From an uncultured Collinsella sp. (GTDB lineage Bacteria > Actinomycetota > Coriobacteriia > Coriobacteriales > Coriobacteriaceae): a DNA stretch of 38,108 nucleotides. Shown here piece by piece: positions 25,487-33,185 of this stretch. The notes beneath the pieces were generated by a model. That model made no database searches. It saw nothing but the letters and a program-made list of their open reading frames with translations, and was not told the DNA's origin. Location: positions 1-38,108 of the forward strand of contig UROZ01000007.1 of assembly GCA_900549655.1 (NCBI GenBank). The letters run 5' to 3'. Position 1 is the stretch's first letter. Each line of letters opens with the position of its first letter. A program made the position numbers and the translations under genes.

Positions 25487-27274
25487 CTACATCAGACGCA
25501 GGCTGACGTCCTTGAGCTGGGCGCCGGAAACGGCACTCGGGGCGCCCGACATAAGGTCGGAGCCGCTGGCCGTCTTGGGGAACGCCATGACGTCGCGGAT
25601 GGAGTCGGAGCCGGTGAGCAGCATGCACACGCGGTCCAGGCCCAAAGCGAAACCGCCCATCGGGGGCGCACCAAACTTGAGGGCCTCCATGAGGAAGCCG
25701 AACTGAGACTCGGCACGCTCCTCGGTAAAGCCCAGGAGCTTGAGCATGGACATCTGCATCTCGGCGTTGTGGATACGCATACCACCGCCGCCGGCCTCAA
25801 AGCCGTCCATGACAAAGTCGTAGGTGCACGAACCGGCTGCCAGCGGATCGGCCTCGATCTTGGCGATGTCGGTCTCGGTCGGCAGAGTGAAGGGCTGGTG
25901 CTCGGCAGCGTAAGCCTTGCGGTCCTCATCCCAGTGGAACAGCGGGAAGTTGACGACCCACAGGAAGTCGTGGCCCTCGCGCTTGATCTCGAGGGCGTTG
26001 GCCATGTGCGAACGCATACCGCCCAGGATCTCGTCAGAGAGCAGGCGCGGGCCGGCGGCGAACATCACAAGGTCGCCGGGCTCGACGTCCATGCGCTCGC
26101 GCAGAGCGGCCATCTCCTCGTCCGAGAAGAACTTGACGATGGGGCTGTTGATGGAGCCGTCCTCGCGGAAGGCGATCCATGCCAGGCCCTTGGCGCCAAA
26201 CGTGGAAGCCACGCCGGCGAGCTTATCGATCTTGGCACGTGCCCAGGCACCGGCGCCCTTGGCGTTGATGGCCTTGACGACAGAGCCCTCCTCGTTTGCG
26301 GCGGTCGCAAAGACCTTGAACTTGGAGTTGGCAAAGATATCGGTCAGGTCGACCAGGTGCATGCCGTAGCGGGTATCGGGCTTGTCGGAGCCATAGGTGT
26401 CCATGGCCTCCCAGTAGTTCATGCGACGCAGCGGCGTGGGCATCTCGACGCCCATACGGCCGAAGGCATCGGACAGGACTTCTTCGAGCGCGCTCATGAC
26501 ATCGTTCTGGTCCACGAAGGACATCTCGATATCGACCTGGGTGAACTCGGGCTGACGGTCGGCACGCAGGTCCTCGTCGCGGAAGCACTTGGCAACTTGG
26601 TAGTAGCGCTCGACGCCACCGACCATAAGCAGCTGCTTCAGGAGCTGCGGGGACTGCGGCAGGGCGTAGAAGTTACCCGGCTGGATACGGCTGGGAACGA
26701 TGAAGTCGCGAGCGCCCTCGGGCGTGGACTTAAACAGGGAGGGCGTCTCGACCTCCATGAACTCACGGATGTGCAGCGCCTCGCGAATGGCAAAGGTGAA
26801 GTCGGAGCGCAGCTTGAGGTTGGCCATCATCTCGGGACGGCGAAGGTCCAGATAGCGATAGCGCAGACGGGTGTCCTCGCTGGTCTCGATGCCGTCCTCG
26901 ATCTGGAAAGGCGGGGTGACAGACGTGTTGAGCACCTCAGCGTGGTCGGTCAGGACCTCGATCTCGCCGGTCGCGAGCTTGGTGTTGGTGGTCTCCTCGC
27001 CACGAGCGCGCACGACGCCGTGGATCTTGATGGGCCACTCGGGACGCATGGTCTCGGCGATCTTAAAGGCATCGCCATCGGAGTGCTCGGGGTCGAAGGT
27101 GAGCTGCGTGATGCCCTCGCGGTCGCGAAGGTCGCAGAAAATAAGGCCGCCGTGGTCGCGGCGACGGCTCACCCAACCGGTGAGGGTGACCTCTTCGCCC
27201 ACGTTCTCGAAGCGAAGCTCGCCGCAGGTACGGGTGTGCATGGAATGCTCGTCGATGGGACGGGTCTGGCTCAT
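25487..27274 (-). CDS. aspS: Aspartyl-tRNA synthetase, bacterial type
   Basis: This enzyme attaches aspartate to tRNA-Asp. The 595-residue protein has the N-terminal anticodon-binding OB fold (TGWVSRRRDHGGLIF), the class II core with motif 2 (CFRDEDLRADRQPEFTQVD), the bacterial GAD insertion (about 290-420) and motif 3 (GFALGLDRVCMLL). His41 in RRRDHGG is the residue reported in non-discriminating bacterial AspRS, whereas discriminating enzymes tend to have Leu. It may therefore also charge tRNA-Asn for GatCAB amidation. AAAGGAGG precedes the ATG at 27274. It is monocistronic with its own terminator. Confidence 0.96.
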   Translation of the reverse strand: MSQTRPIDEHSMHTRTCGELRFENVGEEVTLTGWVSRRRDHGGLIFCDLRDREGITQLTFDPEHSDGDAFKIAETMRPEWPIKIHGVVRARGEETTNTKLATGEIEVLTDHAEVLNTSVTPPFQIEDGIETSEDTRLRYRYLDLRRPEMMANLKLRSDFTFAIREALHIREFMEVETPSLFKSTPEGARDFIVPSRIQPGNFYALPQSPQLLKQLLMVGGVERYYQVAKCFRDEDLRADRQPEFTQVDIEMSFVDQNDVMSALEEVLSDAFGRMGVEMPTPLRRMNYWEAMDTYGSDKPDTRYGMHLVDLTDIFANSKFKVFATAANEEGSVVKAINAKGAGAWARAKIDKLAGVASTFGAKGLAWIAFREDGSINSPIVKFFSDEEMAALRERMDVEPGDLVMFAAGPRLLSDEILGGMRSHMANALEIKREGHDFLWVVNFPLFHWDEDRKAYAAEHQPFTLPTETDIAKIEADPLAAGSCTYDFVMDGFEAGGGGMRIHNAEMQMSMLKLLGFTEERAESQFGFLMEALKFGAPPMGGFALGLDRVCMLLTGSDSIRDVMAFPKTASGSDLMSGAPSAVSGAQLKDVSLRLM

Positions 27275-27302
27275 ACCAGTGATCCTCCTTTATGGATCTG
27301 TG

Positions 27303-27327
27303 CCGCCCCGTGTCGTTCCGGGCGGCG
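27303..27327 (-). promoter_or_regulatory. Hairpin in the aspS leader
   Basis: GCCGCCC (27303-27309) pairs with GGGCGGC (27321-27327), and the pairing can be extended outward with flanking CTGT/ACAG. It lies 29 bp upstream of the aspS start. No T-box signature was found, so its regulatory meaning is open. Confidence 0.35.
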
Positions 27328-27504
27328 TCGTACAGATTTGCCCAGCCTGCGTAAACCGCGCAGCCGGACATGGCGTTCTATCTTATCGCACCCGCGTCGA
27401 TGTGCCGCGAAAAAGTAGCTCTTGCCCAAAGACTTGACGGAGACGAAACAATTGACGCACCGTGGCCGTCGCCCAGGCTTGCGACGTGCGACAATGTGCC
27501 CCAA

Positions 27505-27510
27505 TACAAT
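27505..27510 (+). promoter_or_regulatory. Possible -10 box of the serB-like gene
   Basis: TACAAT lies 20 bp upstream of the start codon, giving a very short leader that still contains GGAAAGG. A TTGCGA at 27479 is 20 bp upstream, longer than the ideal spacing. Confidence 0.35.
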
Positions 27511-27530
27511 TGCACTCGGAAAGGCCCGCC

Positions 27531-28166
27531 ATGACTGCACGCCTCATCGTTATGGATATCGACTCCACGCTCATCAACCAGGAGGTCATCGACCTGTTGG
27601 GCGAGGAGGCCGGCGTAGGCGAGCAAGTTGCACAGATCACCGAACGCGCCATGCGCGGCGAGCTCGACTTTAAGCAGGCACTCGAGGAGCGCGTAAGGCT
27701 GCTTGCCGGCCTTGACGAGAGCGTGTTCGAACGCACCTTTGCGCGCGTGACGTTTACCCCCGGCGCGCTGGAGCTTGTGCGCTCGGCGCACAGCAAGGGC
27801 TGGAAGGTCGGCGTAGTAAGCGGCGGTTTCCACGAGGTCGCCGACAAGATCGTAACCGCCGCGGGCATCGATTTTTGCCTGGCCAACCGCTTGGAAGTCG
27901 TGGACGGCAAGCTCACCGGAAAGTTGGCGGCAAACATTGTGACCAAGGAGTCCAAACTTATCCAGATGCTGGATTGGGCAGTTGAGTGCGGCGTCGATAT
28001 GGCCCACACCGTCGCGATCGGCGACGGCGCCAACGACATCCCCATGATTCAGGCCGCGGGCACGGGCATCGCGTTTTGCGCCAAGCCCAAGACGCGCGAA
28101 GCCGCCCCGTTTGCCATCGACGAGCGCAACCTGATGCTCGCCATGGACATCATCCTGCGCGACTAG
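27531..28166 (+). CDS. serB: Phosphoserine phosphatase (SerB type)
   Basis: SerB performs the last step of serine synthesis, hydrolysing phosphoserine. The 212-residue HAD-superfamily protein has the nucleophile motif DIDST (Asp9, Asp11), motif II in VVSGGF, the motif III Lys in TKESK and motif IV GDGANDIPM. It lacks the N-terminal ACT domain of longer SerB proteins. The ATG at 27531 is preceded by GGAAAGG; an upstream ATG at 27462 lies in the presumed promoter. It stands alone, divergent from aspS. A related HAD phosphatase with another substrate cannot be excluded. Confidence 0.85.
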   Translation: MTARLIVMDIDSTLINQEVIDLLGEEAGVGEQVAQITERAMRGELDFKQALEERVRLLAGLDESVFERTFARVTFTPGALELVRSAHSKGWKVGVVSGGFHEVADKIVTAAGIDFCLANRLEVVDGKLTGKLAANIVTKESKLIQMLDWAVECGVDMAHTVAIGDGANDIPMIQAAGTGIAFCAKPKTREAAPFAIDERNLMLAMDIILRD

Positions 28167-28203
28167 CCGATCTGTCTAACAATTAAATCAGTCTGTCCTA
28201 TAG

Positions 28204-28235
28204 TTTCCGAACAATTTTGTCTTAGTGTTCGGAAA
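28204..28235 (+). promoter_or_regulatory. Palindromic operator upstream of larB
   Basis: TTTCCGAACA (28204-28213) and TGTTCGGAAA (28226-28235) form a perfect 10-bp inverted repeat with a 12-bp spacer. The right arm overlaps a possible -35 box (TTCGGA, 28228-28233) that lies 18 bp from TAGACT (28252-28257). This suggests a repressor site for the larB-larC-tetR operon; the TetR-type protein at the end of the operon is a natural candidate. Confidence 0.55.
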
Positions 28236-28280
28236 AATACCTTTTGAGTGCTAGACTTTGCGCCGTCGAAGGGAACATAT

Positions 28281-29063
28281 ATGGATAAGCGAGATCTTGA
28301 GCAGTTGCTGAGCGATGTTGCCGGCGGAGCAGTCACCCCGGCTGTCGCCCTTACGCGCATCCAGACGGCGCCGACCGCCGATCTGGGTTTTGCGCAGCTC
28401 GATCTTTCGCGCGGGGTGCGCCAGGGGGCCGGCGAGGTTGTCTATGGCGCCGGTAAAACCGCCGAGCAGATTGCCGCCGTTATCGAAGCGCTGCGCGATG
28501 CCGGCCAGGAGCGCATCCTGGTCACGCGCCTGGATGCCGAAAAAGCAGCCCGCACCTCGGAGCTCCTCGGCAACGGCATCGACCTGGGATATGTCCCGGA
28601 CGCGCAGCTCGCCCTCGTGGGCGGCAAGCCCTCCCCTACCGGCAACGGACGCATCGTCGTCGCCTGCGCCGGCACGAGCGACCTGCCCGTCGCCGAGGAA
28701 GCCGCGTTGACGGCCGAGTTCTATGGCAACGAGGTCGACCGCCTCTACGACGTAGGCGTCGCCGGCCTGCACCGCCTGCTCGCGCATGCCGAGGAGCTTG
28801 CCCAGGCACAGGTGGTCATCGCCATCGCCGGCATGGAGGGCGCGTTGGCGAGCGTTATCGGCGGTCTGGTGAGCTGTCCGGTCATCGCCGTTCCCACCAG
28901 CGTGGGCTACGGCGCAAGTTTTGGTGGCATGGCCGCACTGCTCGCCATGCTCAACTCCTGCGCCAGCGGCGTTTCGGTCGTCAATATCGACAACGGCTTT
29001 GGTGCCGCCTACCAGGCAAGTCTTATCAATCATCTGAGCGCCGGCACACCCTGCGCCCGTTAA
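28281..29063 (+). CDS. larB: LarB: nicotinic acid adenine dinucleotide carboxylase/hydrolase
   Basis: LarB makes the first intermediate of the nickel-pincer nucleotide cofactor. It carboxylates the pyridinium ring of NaAD and releases AMP. The 260-residue protein has the AIR-carboxylase-like core: DLSRGVRQGAGEVVYGAGKT, VACAGTSDLPVAEEAALTAE, DVGVAGLHRLL, and VIAVPTSVGYGASFGGMAAL. GAAGGGA precedes the ATG at 28281. The next gene, larC, starts 10 bp downstream. The operon's product should mature LarA, encoded 2.5 kb away on the other strand. Confidence 0.93.
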   Translation: MDKRDLEQLLSDVAGGAVTPAVALTRIQTAPTADLGFAQLDLSRGVRQGAGEVVYGAGKTAEQIAAVIEALRDAGQERILVTRLDAEKAARTSELLGNGIDLGYVPDAQLALVGGKPSPTGNGRIVVACAGTSDLPVAEEAALTAEFYGNEVDRLYDVGVAGLHRLLAHAEELAQAQVVIAIAGMEGALASVIGGLVSCPVIAVPTSVGYGASFGGMAALLAMLNSCASGVSVVNIDNGFGAAYQASLINHLSAGTPCAR

Positions 29064-29073
29064 GGAGCATTCC

Positions 29074-29985
29074 ATGTCCAACCATCAGCACACGCTTATT
29101 ATCGACGGCACCTCGGGCATCAGCGGCGATATGACCGTCGCGGCCCTGCTCGACCTGGGCGCCAGCGAGGAGCATCTGCGCGAGCAGCTCGCCACGCTTC
29201 CGGTCGACGGCTTTGAGATTGCCGTGACGCGCGTGAACAAGCACGGCATCGACGCCTGCGACTTCGATGTTCAGCTTGCGGCCGAGCTGGAGAATCATGA
29301 CCACGACATGGCTTGGCTCTACGGCAACGAGGCAACTGCTGAGCACACGCACGAGCACGAGCACCACCATCATGACCACGACGAGCACAGTCACTGCCAC
29401 GAACATGATCATGAGGCCCACGGCCATGACCACGAGGGCCATCATCACGCCCACCACCATCACCACCGTTCTTTGGCGGACGTCACCGCTATCATCGACG
29501 GCTCGCAGCTAAGCGATGGCGCCAAGCGTCGCGCTCTCGCCATTTTTTCCGCACTCGCTGCCGCCGAGGCCAAGGCCCACGGCAAAACGCCCGACACTGT
29601 CCTGTTCCACGAGGTGGGCGCCGTCGACTCCATCGTCGACGTCTGTTCTGTCGCCATCTGCCTCGACGACCTGGGCATTGAGGATATCGTGGTCGAGTCG
29701 CTCTCCGAGGGCCACGGAACCATCCGCTGCGCCCACGGCCTCATGCCCATTCCCGTCCCCGCTGTCGTTAACCTGTGCCAGGCGGGCAATATCGCCCTCA
29801 CGCCCGCACCGGTCGCCGGCGAGCTTGTGACGCCCACGGGCGCCGCCATCGTCACCGCGCTGCGTACGTCCGACCAACTGCCCTCACGCTACCACATCGA
29901 AGCTGTCGGCTACGGCGCCGGCAAGCGCCCCTACGAGGGTTGCTCCGGCACGCTCCGTTGTCTGCTCGTTCACGTGGACGCATAG
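29074..29985 (+). CDS. larC: LarC nickel-insertion protein, N-terminal (LarC1) part only, very His-rich
   Basis: LarC inserts nickel into the pincer nucleotide using CTP. The 303-residue protein matches the LarC1 part: GTSGISGDMTVAALLDLG at the start, LFHEVGAVDSIVDVCSVAI, VPAVVNLC and GELVTPTGAAI. A loop at residues 91-131 contains 24 His in 41 residues with Asp, Glu and one Cys, a probable nickel reservoir. The C-terminal LarC2 domain of about 120 residues found in full-length LarC is absent. The stop is followed 2 bp later by a tetR-type start, and I see no LarC2-like frame. In Lactiplantibacillus plantarum, LarC1 and LarC2 are joined by a programmed frameshift; nothing equivalent is evident here. 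Confidence 0.9.
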   Translation: MSNHQHTLIIDGTSGISGDMTVAALLDLGASEEHLREQLATLPVDGFEIAVTRVNKHGIDACDFDVQLAAELENHDHDMAWLYGNEATAEHTHEHEHHHHDHDEHSHCHEHDHEAHGHDHEGHHHAHHHHHRSLADVTAIIDGSQLSDGAKRRALAIFSALAAAEAKAHGKTPDTVLFHEVGAVDSIVDVCSVAICLDDLGIEDIVVESLSEGHGTIRCAHGLMPIPVPAVVNLCQAGNIALTPAPVAGELVTPTGAAIVTALRTSDQLPSRYHIEAVGYGAGKRPYEGCSGTLRCLLVHVDA

Positions 29986-29987
29986 CC

Positions 29988-30527
29988 ATGGATGCCCGCA
30001 AAACCAAAAGCCGCGCCGCCATTGTCACGGCGTTTTCCGAGCTCCTTCGCGAGGAGGACTACGGCAAGATCACCGTCGGCGACATCATCGCGCGCGCCCA
30101 TGTGGGTCGGGCCACGTTCTACGGCCTCTTTAAGAGCAAAGACGACCTACTGTCCAAGCTCGTAAGCGACATCTGCACCCACGCCCTCGACGACGATGGC
30201 ACACCGCTCGACGACCCACTCGTGCAGGTCGAACATATCCTCAACAACCTCTGGGAGCGCCGCCAGGGCGTTCGAGCCCTCGTAGCCGGTGCCGGCTCAC
30301 GCGTCTTCGCCGACTGCTTACGCAAGACCATCATGTCACGAGCAGCCGAAACCGTCCCCGCCGACCCCACAGGCCCCGCCGCCACCATGGACCGCAGCTT
30401 CTTACTACACCACATAGCCTCAAGCTTCGTTGCCACCGTCCAATGGTGGGCCTGGCACAACTTCCAAGCGGACAAAGCCGACGTAGCCAAAGACTACCTC
30501 TCGGCCATAAAGCCCCTCTTCAGCTAA
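29988..30527 (+). CDS. TetR-family regulator
   Basis: This 179-residue protein has a TetR helix-turn-helix (RAAIVTAFSELLREEDYGKI, then VGDIIARAHVGRATFYGLFK) and a helical C-terminal ligand domain (WWAWHNFQ, KDYLSAIKPLF). It starts 2 bp after larC, so it is the last gene of larB-larC-tetR and likely translationally coupled. It may control the lar genes through the palindromes near larB. TetR proteins of this shape (TetR_C_33-like) have diverse ligands, and none can be named. Confidence 0.87.
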   Translation: MDARKTKSRAAIVTAFSELLREEDYGKITVGDIIARAHVGRATFYGLFKSKDDLLSKLVSDICTHALDDDGTPLDDPLVQVEHILNNLWERRQGVRALVAGAGSRVFADCLRKTIMSRAAETVPADPTGPAATMDRSFLLHHIASSFVATVQWWAWHNFQADKADVAKDYLSAIKPLFS

Positions 30528-30690
30528 GTAAGAAGCTCATCCCAAAGCATCGCCCCAACCCAGGCCGCCACGCATCCCAAAGTGTCATTCACACTTCAAC
30601 GCCCCCAACAGCAACAAGCCCCTCCCATCCAAATTCAGATATATATATGTTGGGTTGCTTGTACGAACGCAACAAAGACCCCGCAGCCGT

Positions 30691-30805
30691 CCGCATGGGG
30701 TAACTTCCCAGCGCATTCCGCAGGACGCAAAAAGGCTCGCCGCACGAAGTGCGCAGCGAGCCTTTTTGCATGTCCGAGGACGCGCTGGGAAGTTACCCCA
30801 TGCGG
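30691..30805. terminator. Nested palindrome with bidirectional terminator core
   Basis: Outer arms of 24 bp (30691-30714 and 30782-30805) are perfectly complementary. Inside them a second perfect 14-bp stem (GCAAAAAGGCTCGC, 30727-30740, with 30756-30769) has CTTTTTGC on either strand. Within its loop, CGCAC and GTGCG pair again. It sits between the convergent tetR-type and larD genes and should stop transcription from both sides. Confidence 0.88.
30711..30785 (+). repeat. Intergenic hairpin element, copy A
   Basis: This 75-bp element has a conserved left end (CATTCCGCAGGACGCAA), a conserved loop (CGCACGAAGTGCGCAGCG) and a conserved right end (TTGCATGTCCGAGGACGCGC). It matches the element at 33186-33262. 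The stem differs in sequence between the copies but remains fully paired in each. Confidence 0.88.
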
Positions 30806-30831
30806 CCAGCGGACAACTATGTAGCCTTGGA

Positions 30832-31563
30832 CTAGAACATGCCCAAGAAACCGTGCACAAACAGTGCGGCCAGAGCGGCACCGATAAACGGAGCGATGCC
30901 AGGAACAAGCAGGCCGTACTTCCAGTTGTTGTCAGCCTTGTTCTTAATCGGCAGCACCTGATAGGCCATGCGAGGACCAAGGTCACGAGCCTGGTTCATG
31001 GCGAAGCCGGTGATGCCGCCCATGCCCATGCCAACAGCCCAAACGATCAGACCGACGCAGATAGCGAGCATCAGAACGTTCTCGCCGGCGCGGTTAGCGG
31101 CAGCAAGGATGGCGCTGATGAACACAAAGGTGCAGATAGCCTCGCAGAAGAAGTTGCGGGCATAGTTCGTGCCCTCGGTGGTGGGGTTGGTCGAGAAGAT
31201 ATTGCGCTGGGCAATGGGATCAACGACGCCATCGGAAGCCTTGAACTCATCGGCATACATAAGCCAAGCGATTACGGCGCCCACAAAGCCGCCGAGCATA
31301 TCGGCAATCATGAAGGGGATGCAGCTGCTCCACGGCACCAGGCCGACGATGCACTGGGCAAGCACCATGGCGGGGTTCATGCACACGGCACCGCCAAAGA
31401 CAAACAGGCAGACCGAGATGCCAAAAGACCAGGTGGTGATGGCAAACATATGGCCGGAGCCCTGATACTTGGTGCCCTTGAGCACCGTATCGCAGTGCAC
31501 GCCCACGCCAAAGATGATCATGAGGGCAGTTGCGCCGAATTCGCAGAGGAGTTTGGTAAGCAT
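30832..31563 (-). CDS. larD: MIP-family (aquaglyceroporin-like) channel, probable LarD
   Basis: This 243-residue six-helix membrane channel belongs to the major intrinsic protein family. The first half-helix motif is canonical (MNPA, 63-65), but the second reads NQA (190-192) in FAMNQARDLGPR, where NPA is usual; the pore Arg193 is kept. The gene lies 49 bp downstream of larA on the same strand with AAGG before its start. In Lactiplantibacillus plantarum, larD, a MIP channel for lactic acid, sits in the lar operon. A lactate or other small neutral solute channel for the LarA substrate is therefore likely. It could alternatively be a glycerol facilitator. Confidence 0.85.
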   Translation of the reverse strand: MLTKLLCEFGATALMIIFGVGVHCDTVLKGTKYQGSGHMFAITTWSFGISVCLFVFGGAVCMNPAMVLAQCIVGLVPWSSCIPFMIADMLGGFVGAVIAWLMYADEFKASDGVVDPIAQRNIFSTNPTTEGTNYARNFFCEAICTFVFISAILAAANRAGENVLMLAICVGLIVWAVGMGMGGITGFAMNQARDLGPRMAYQVLPIKNKADNNWKYGLLVPGIAPFIGAALAALFVHGFLGMF

Positions 31564-31612
31564 AAAACCTTATCTTTCTTGTCGGTTATAAACGATTCGT
31601 TTAGGCCGCGCA

Positions 31613-32890
31613 CTAGTGCTGCGCGACGACAACACCCAGGCCATCGGGAATGACGGCCACCTTGGCGTCAGCACCCTTCATCTCAAAGGCGAGCTTGAGC
31701 GCCTCCTCGAGGGTGTTAACCGGCGTCATGTGCATATCTTTAATCATCTGGTGATCGCACAGGTCGGTGACCATGATCACAGGGTGATGCGCCAGAATGC
31801 GGGCGAAGATTTGGCTCGTCCACTGATCGGGCAGGGTCTCGTCCTTAGGACGATCGATGCAGGCGCGCTCAAACTCCGCCGGATCGTTGTCGGCGATGTT
31901 GTGATAGAAGCCCTCGCCACCGTGACCGTCGGCACAACCGGCGACGTCGATGATCACGCCACCCTCGGGAAGCGTAGCCTCGGCAGAGCACATGCCCTTC
32001 ACGGCCTGGTAGATGTTCTGGTCGAGCGGGTAGCCGCCGTTGGTGGTGATGGCGATCTCGCACTCGACGGGCTCAACGCCGGCAAGGCTCTTCACGAACT
32101 CGCAGCCAGCCTCGTGCGCCTTGTGGATGTCGCCGGCAAAGGAGCCGATGACCTCGTGCTTGCCGTTGAGCACCACGTTGAGCACAAAGGCAAGGTGAGC
32201 CATCTCGGCAGCGGCAAACATGTCCTCGCTCACGTGGTTGTGGCACAGGTTGCCTGCACGCGAATGAGAATCGTTCACAAACTGGCCGTTGTGGTTGTAC
32301 ATGATGGTCTTGTAGCTGGCGATGCCGGGCAGGACGGACTTGCGGCTGCCGGAGAAACCAGCAAAGAAGTGCGGCTCAATGAAGCCCTCGGCAAGCAGCA
32401 GATCGCAATCGGCGGCAATCTTGTTGATGATGCACTCGCCACCAGAAGGCAGGGTGCCGATCTTTTTCATCATGCTGTCGTCAGTCGCGACGTGCATAAC
32501 GATTTCCTCGTTGGCAACGATCTCCTCGCCGTACTTGTTGACGAGCTCCTCGTGCGTCGACGGACGGTGCATACCCGTAGCAACCAAAATACGCACACGA
32601 GCCTCGGGCGCAGCGGAGTGGATGTGATGCAGCAGAATAGGCATCGTCACACGCGAGGGAACGGGACGCGTATGATCGGAGCTAATGATGACAATATCCT
32701 TCTTGCCAGCACAAAGCTCCTCGAGCGAAGGCGAGCCATAAGGGTTGGCAAGCGACTCCTCTACCAGTTCTTCCTGCGATTTCGTGGTCTTAAACTCGTT
32801 TTGATGACCCTCCATCACACCCGCGAAGTTCTTATCCTCGAGCTCCAGATGCAACGTCTTGTGGTCAAACGGCAGTTCACATTCAAACAA
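31613..32890 (-). CDS. larA: LarA-family nickel-dependent racemase/epimerase
   Basis: LarA interconverts D- and L-lactate, or related 2-hydroxyacids in other family members, using a nickel-pincer nucleotide. The 425-residue protein has the cofactor-attaching Lys184 (GSRKSVLPG), the nickel ligand His200 and the catalytic pair His108 and His174. This numbering coincides exactly with the structurally known Thermoanaerobacterium LarA. Asp72 and Arg75 (SSDHTRPVP) are also present. The start is TTG at 32890: an in-frame stop lies 24 bp upstream and no ATG or GTG is available, while GGAAGAGGG sits about 11 bp before it. The MIP channel gene follows in the same operon. Substrate specificity within the LarA family is not certain. 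Confidence 0.92.
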   Translation of the reverse strand: MFECELPFDHKTLHLELEDKNFAGVMEGHQNEFKTTKSQEELVEESLANPYGSPSLEELCAGKKDIVIISSDHTRPVPSRVTMPILLHHIHSAAPEARVRILVATGMHRPSTHEELVNKYGEEIVANEEIVMHVATDDSMMKKIGTLPSGGECIINKIAADCDLLLAEGFIEPHFFAGFSGSRKSVLPGIASYKTIMYNHNGQFVNDSHSRAGNLCHNHVSEDMFAAAEMAHLAFVLNVVLNGKHEVIGSFAGDIHKAHEAGCEFVKSLAGVEPVECEIAITTNGGYPLDQNIYQAVKGMCSAEATLPEGGVIIDVAGCADGHGGEGFYHNIADNDPAEFERACIDRPKDETLPDQWTSQIFARILAHHPVIMVTDLCDHQMIKDMHMTPVNTLEEALKLAFEMKGADAKVAVIPDGLGVVVAQH

Positions 32891-33018
32891 TGACGAGCGC
32901 CCTCTTCCTTTTCAACTGACACACTAGATAAACCGTTGGAAGGATACGCCGCTCACCGAAAAACACCACCGTCCACCGACTCATTAACACAACGTTCATA
33001 TTTGACCCACAACAAAAT

Positions 33019-33046
33019 GGCCGCGATCCCAAAGGGAACCGCGGCC
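33019..33046 (-). terminator. Terminator-like hairpin upstream of larA
   Basis: GGCCGCGATCCC (33019-33030) pairs with GGGAACCGCGGCC (33034-33046) with small mismatches and a 3-nt loop, followed on the minus strand by ATTTTG. It may stop transcription coming from the ilvE side before larA. Confidence 0.55.
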
Positions 33047-33185
33047 GCTACAGTCGTAAGGCTAGAAACGCCAAATGCGCCGCCGGGACAGACCCCATCA
33101 AAGTGCGCGAAGCGCGCCATCTTTTCCCCAGCCAGTAATCCGTCGAAGACCGGACATCGCAGGGTCCGCCATCAGCTTACTTTTA

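Larger units (their letters stand above)
30528..30831. other. 304-bp convergent intergenic region between tetR-type gene and larD
   Basis: The first 160 bp (30528-30690) show no gene or structure I recognise apart from an AT-rich ATATATATAT run near 30642. The remainder is occupied by the large nested hairpin at 30691-30805. Confidence 0.7.

Noticed and set aside
27275..27330. T-box riboswitch upstream of aspS
   Set aside because: Only a short GC-rich hairpin is seen; no T-box sequence, specifier loop or antiterminator is present.
25202..27418. 738-codon open frame through the hairpin array and antisense to aspS
   Set aside because: It runs through the intergenic hairpin units and mirrors aspS; no ribosome binding site or known domain.
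29985..30010. Programmed frameshift continuing larC into a LarC2 domain
   Set aside because: All frames after the larC stop were considered; the downstream frame is a clear TetR-family helix-turn-helix and no LarC2-like sequence is visible.
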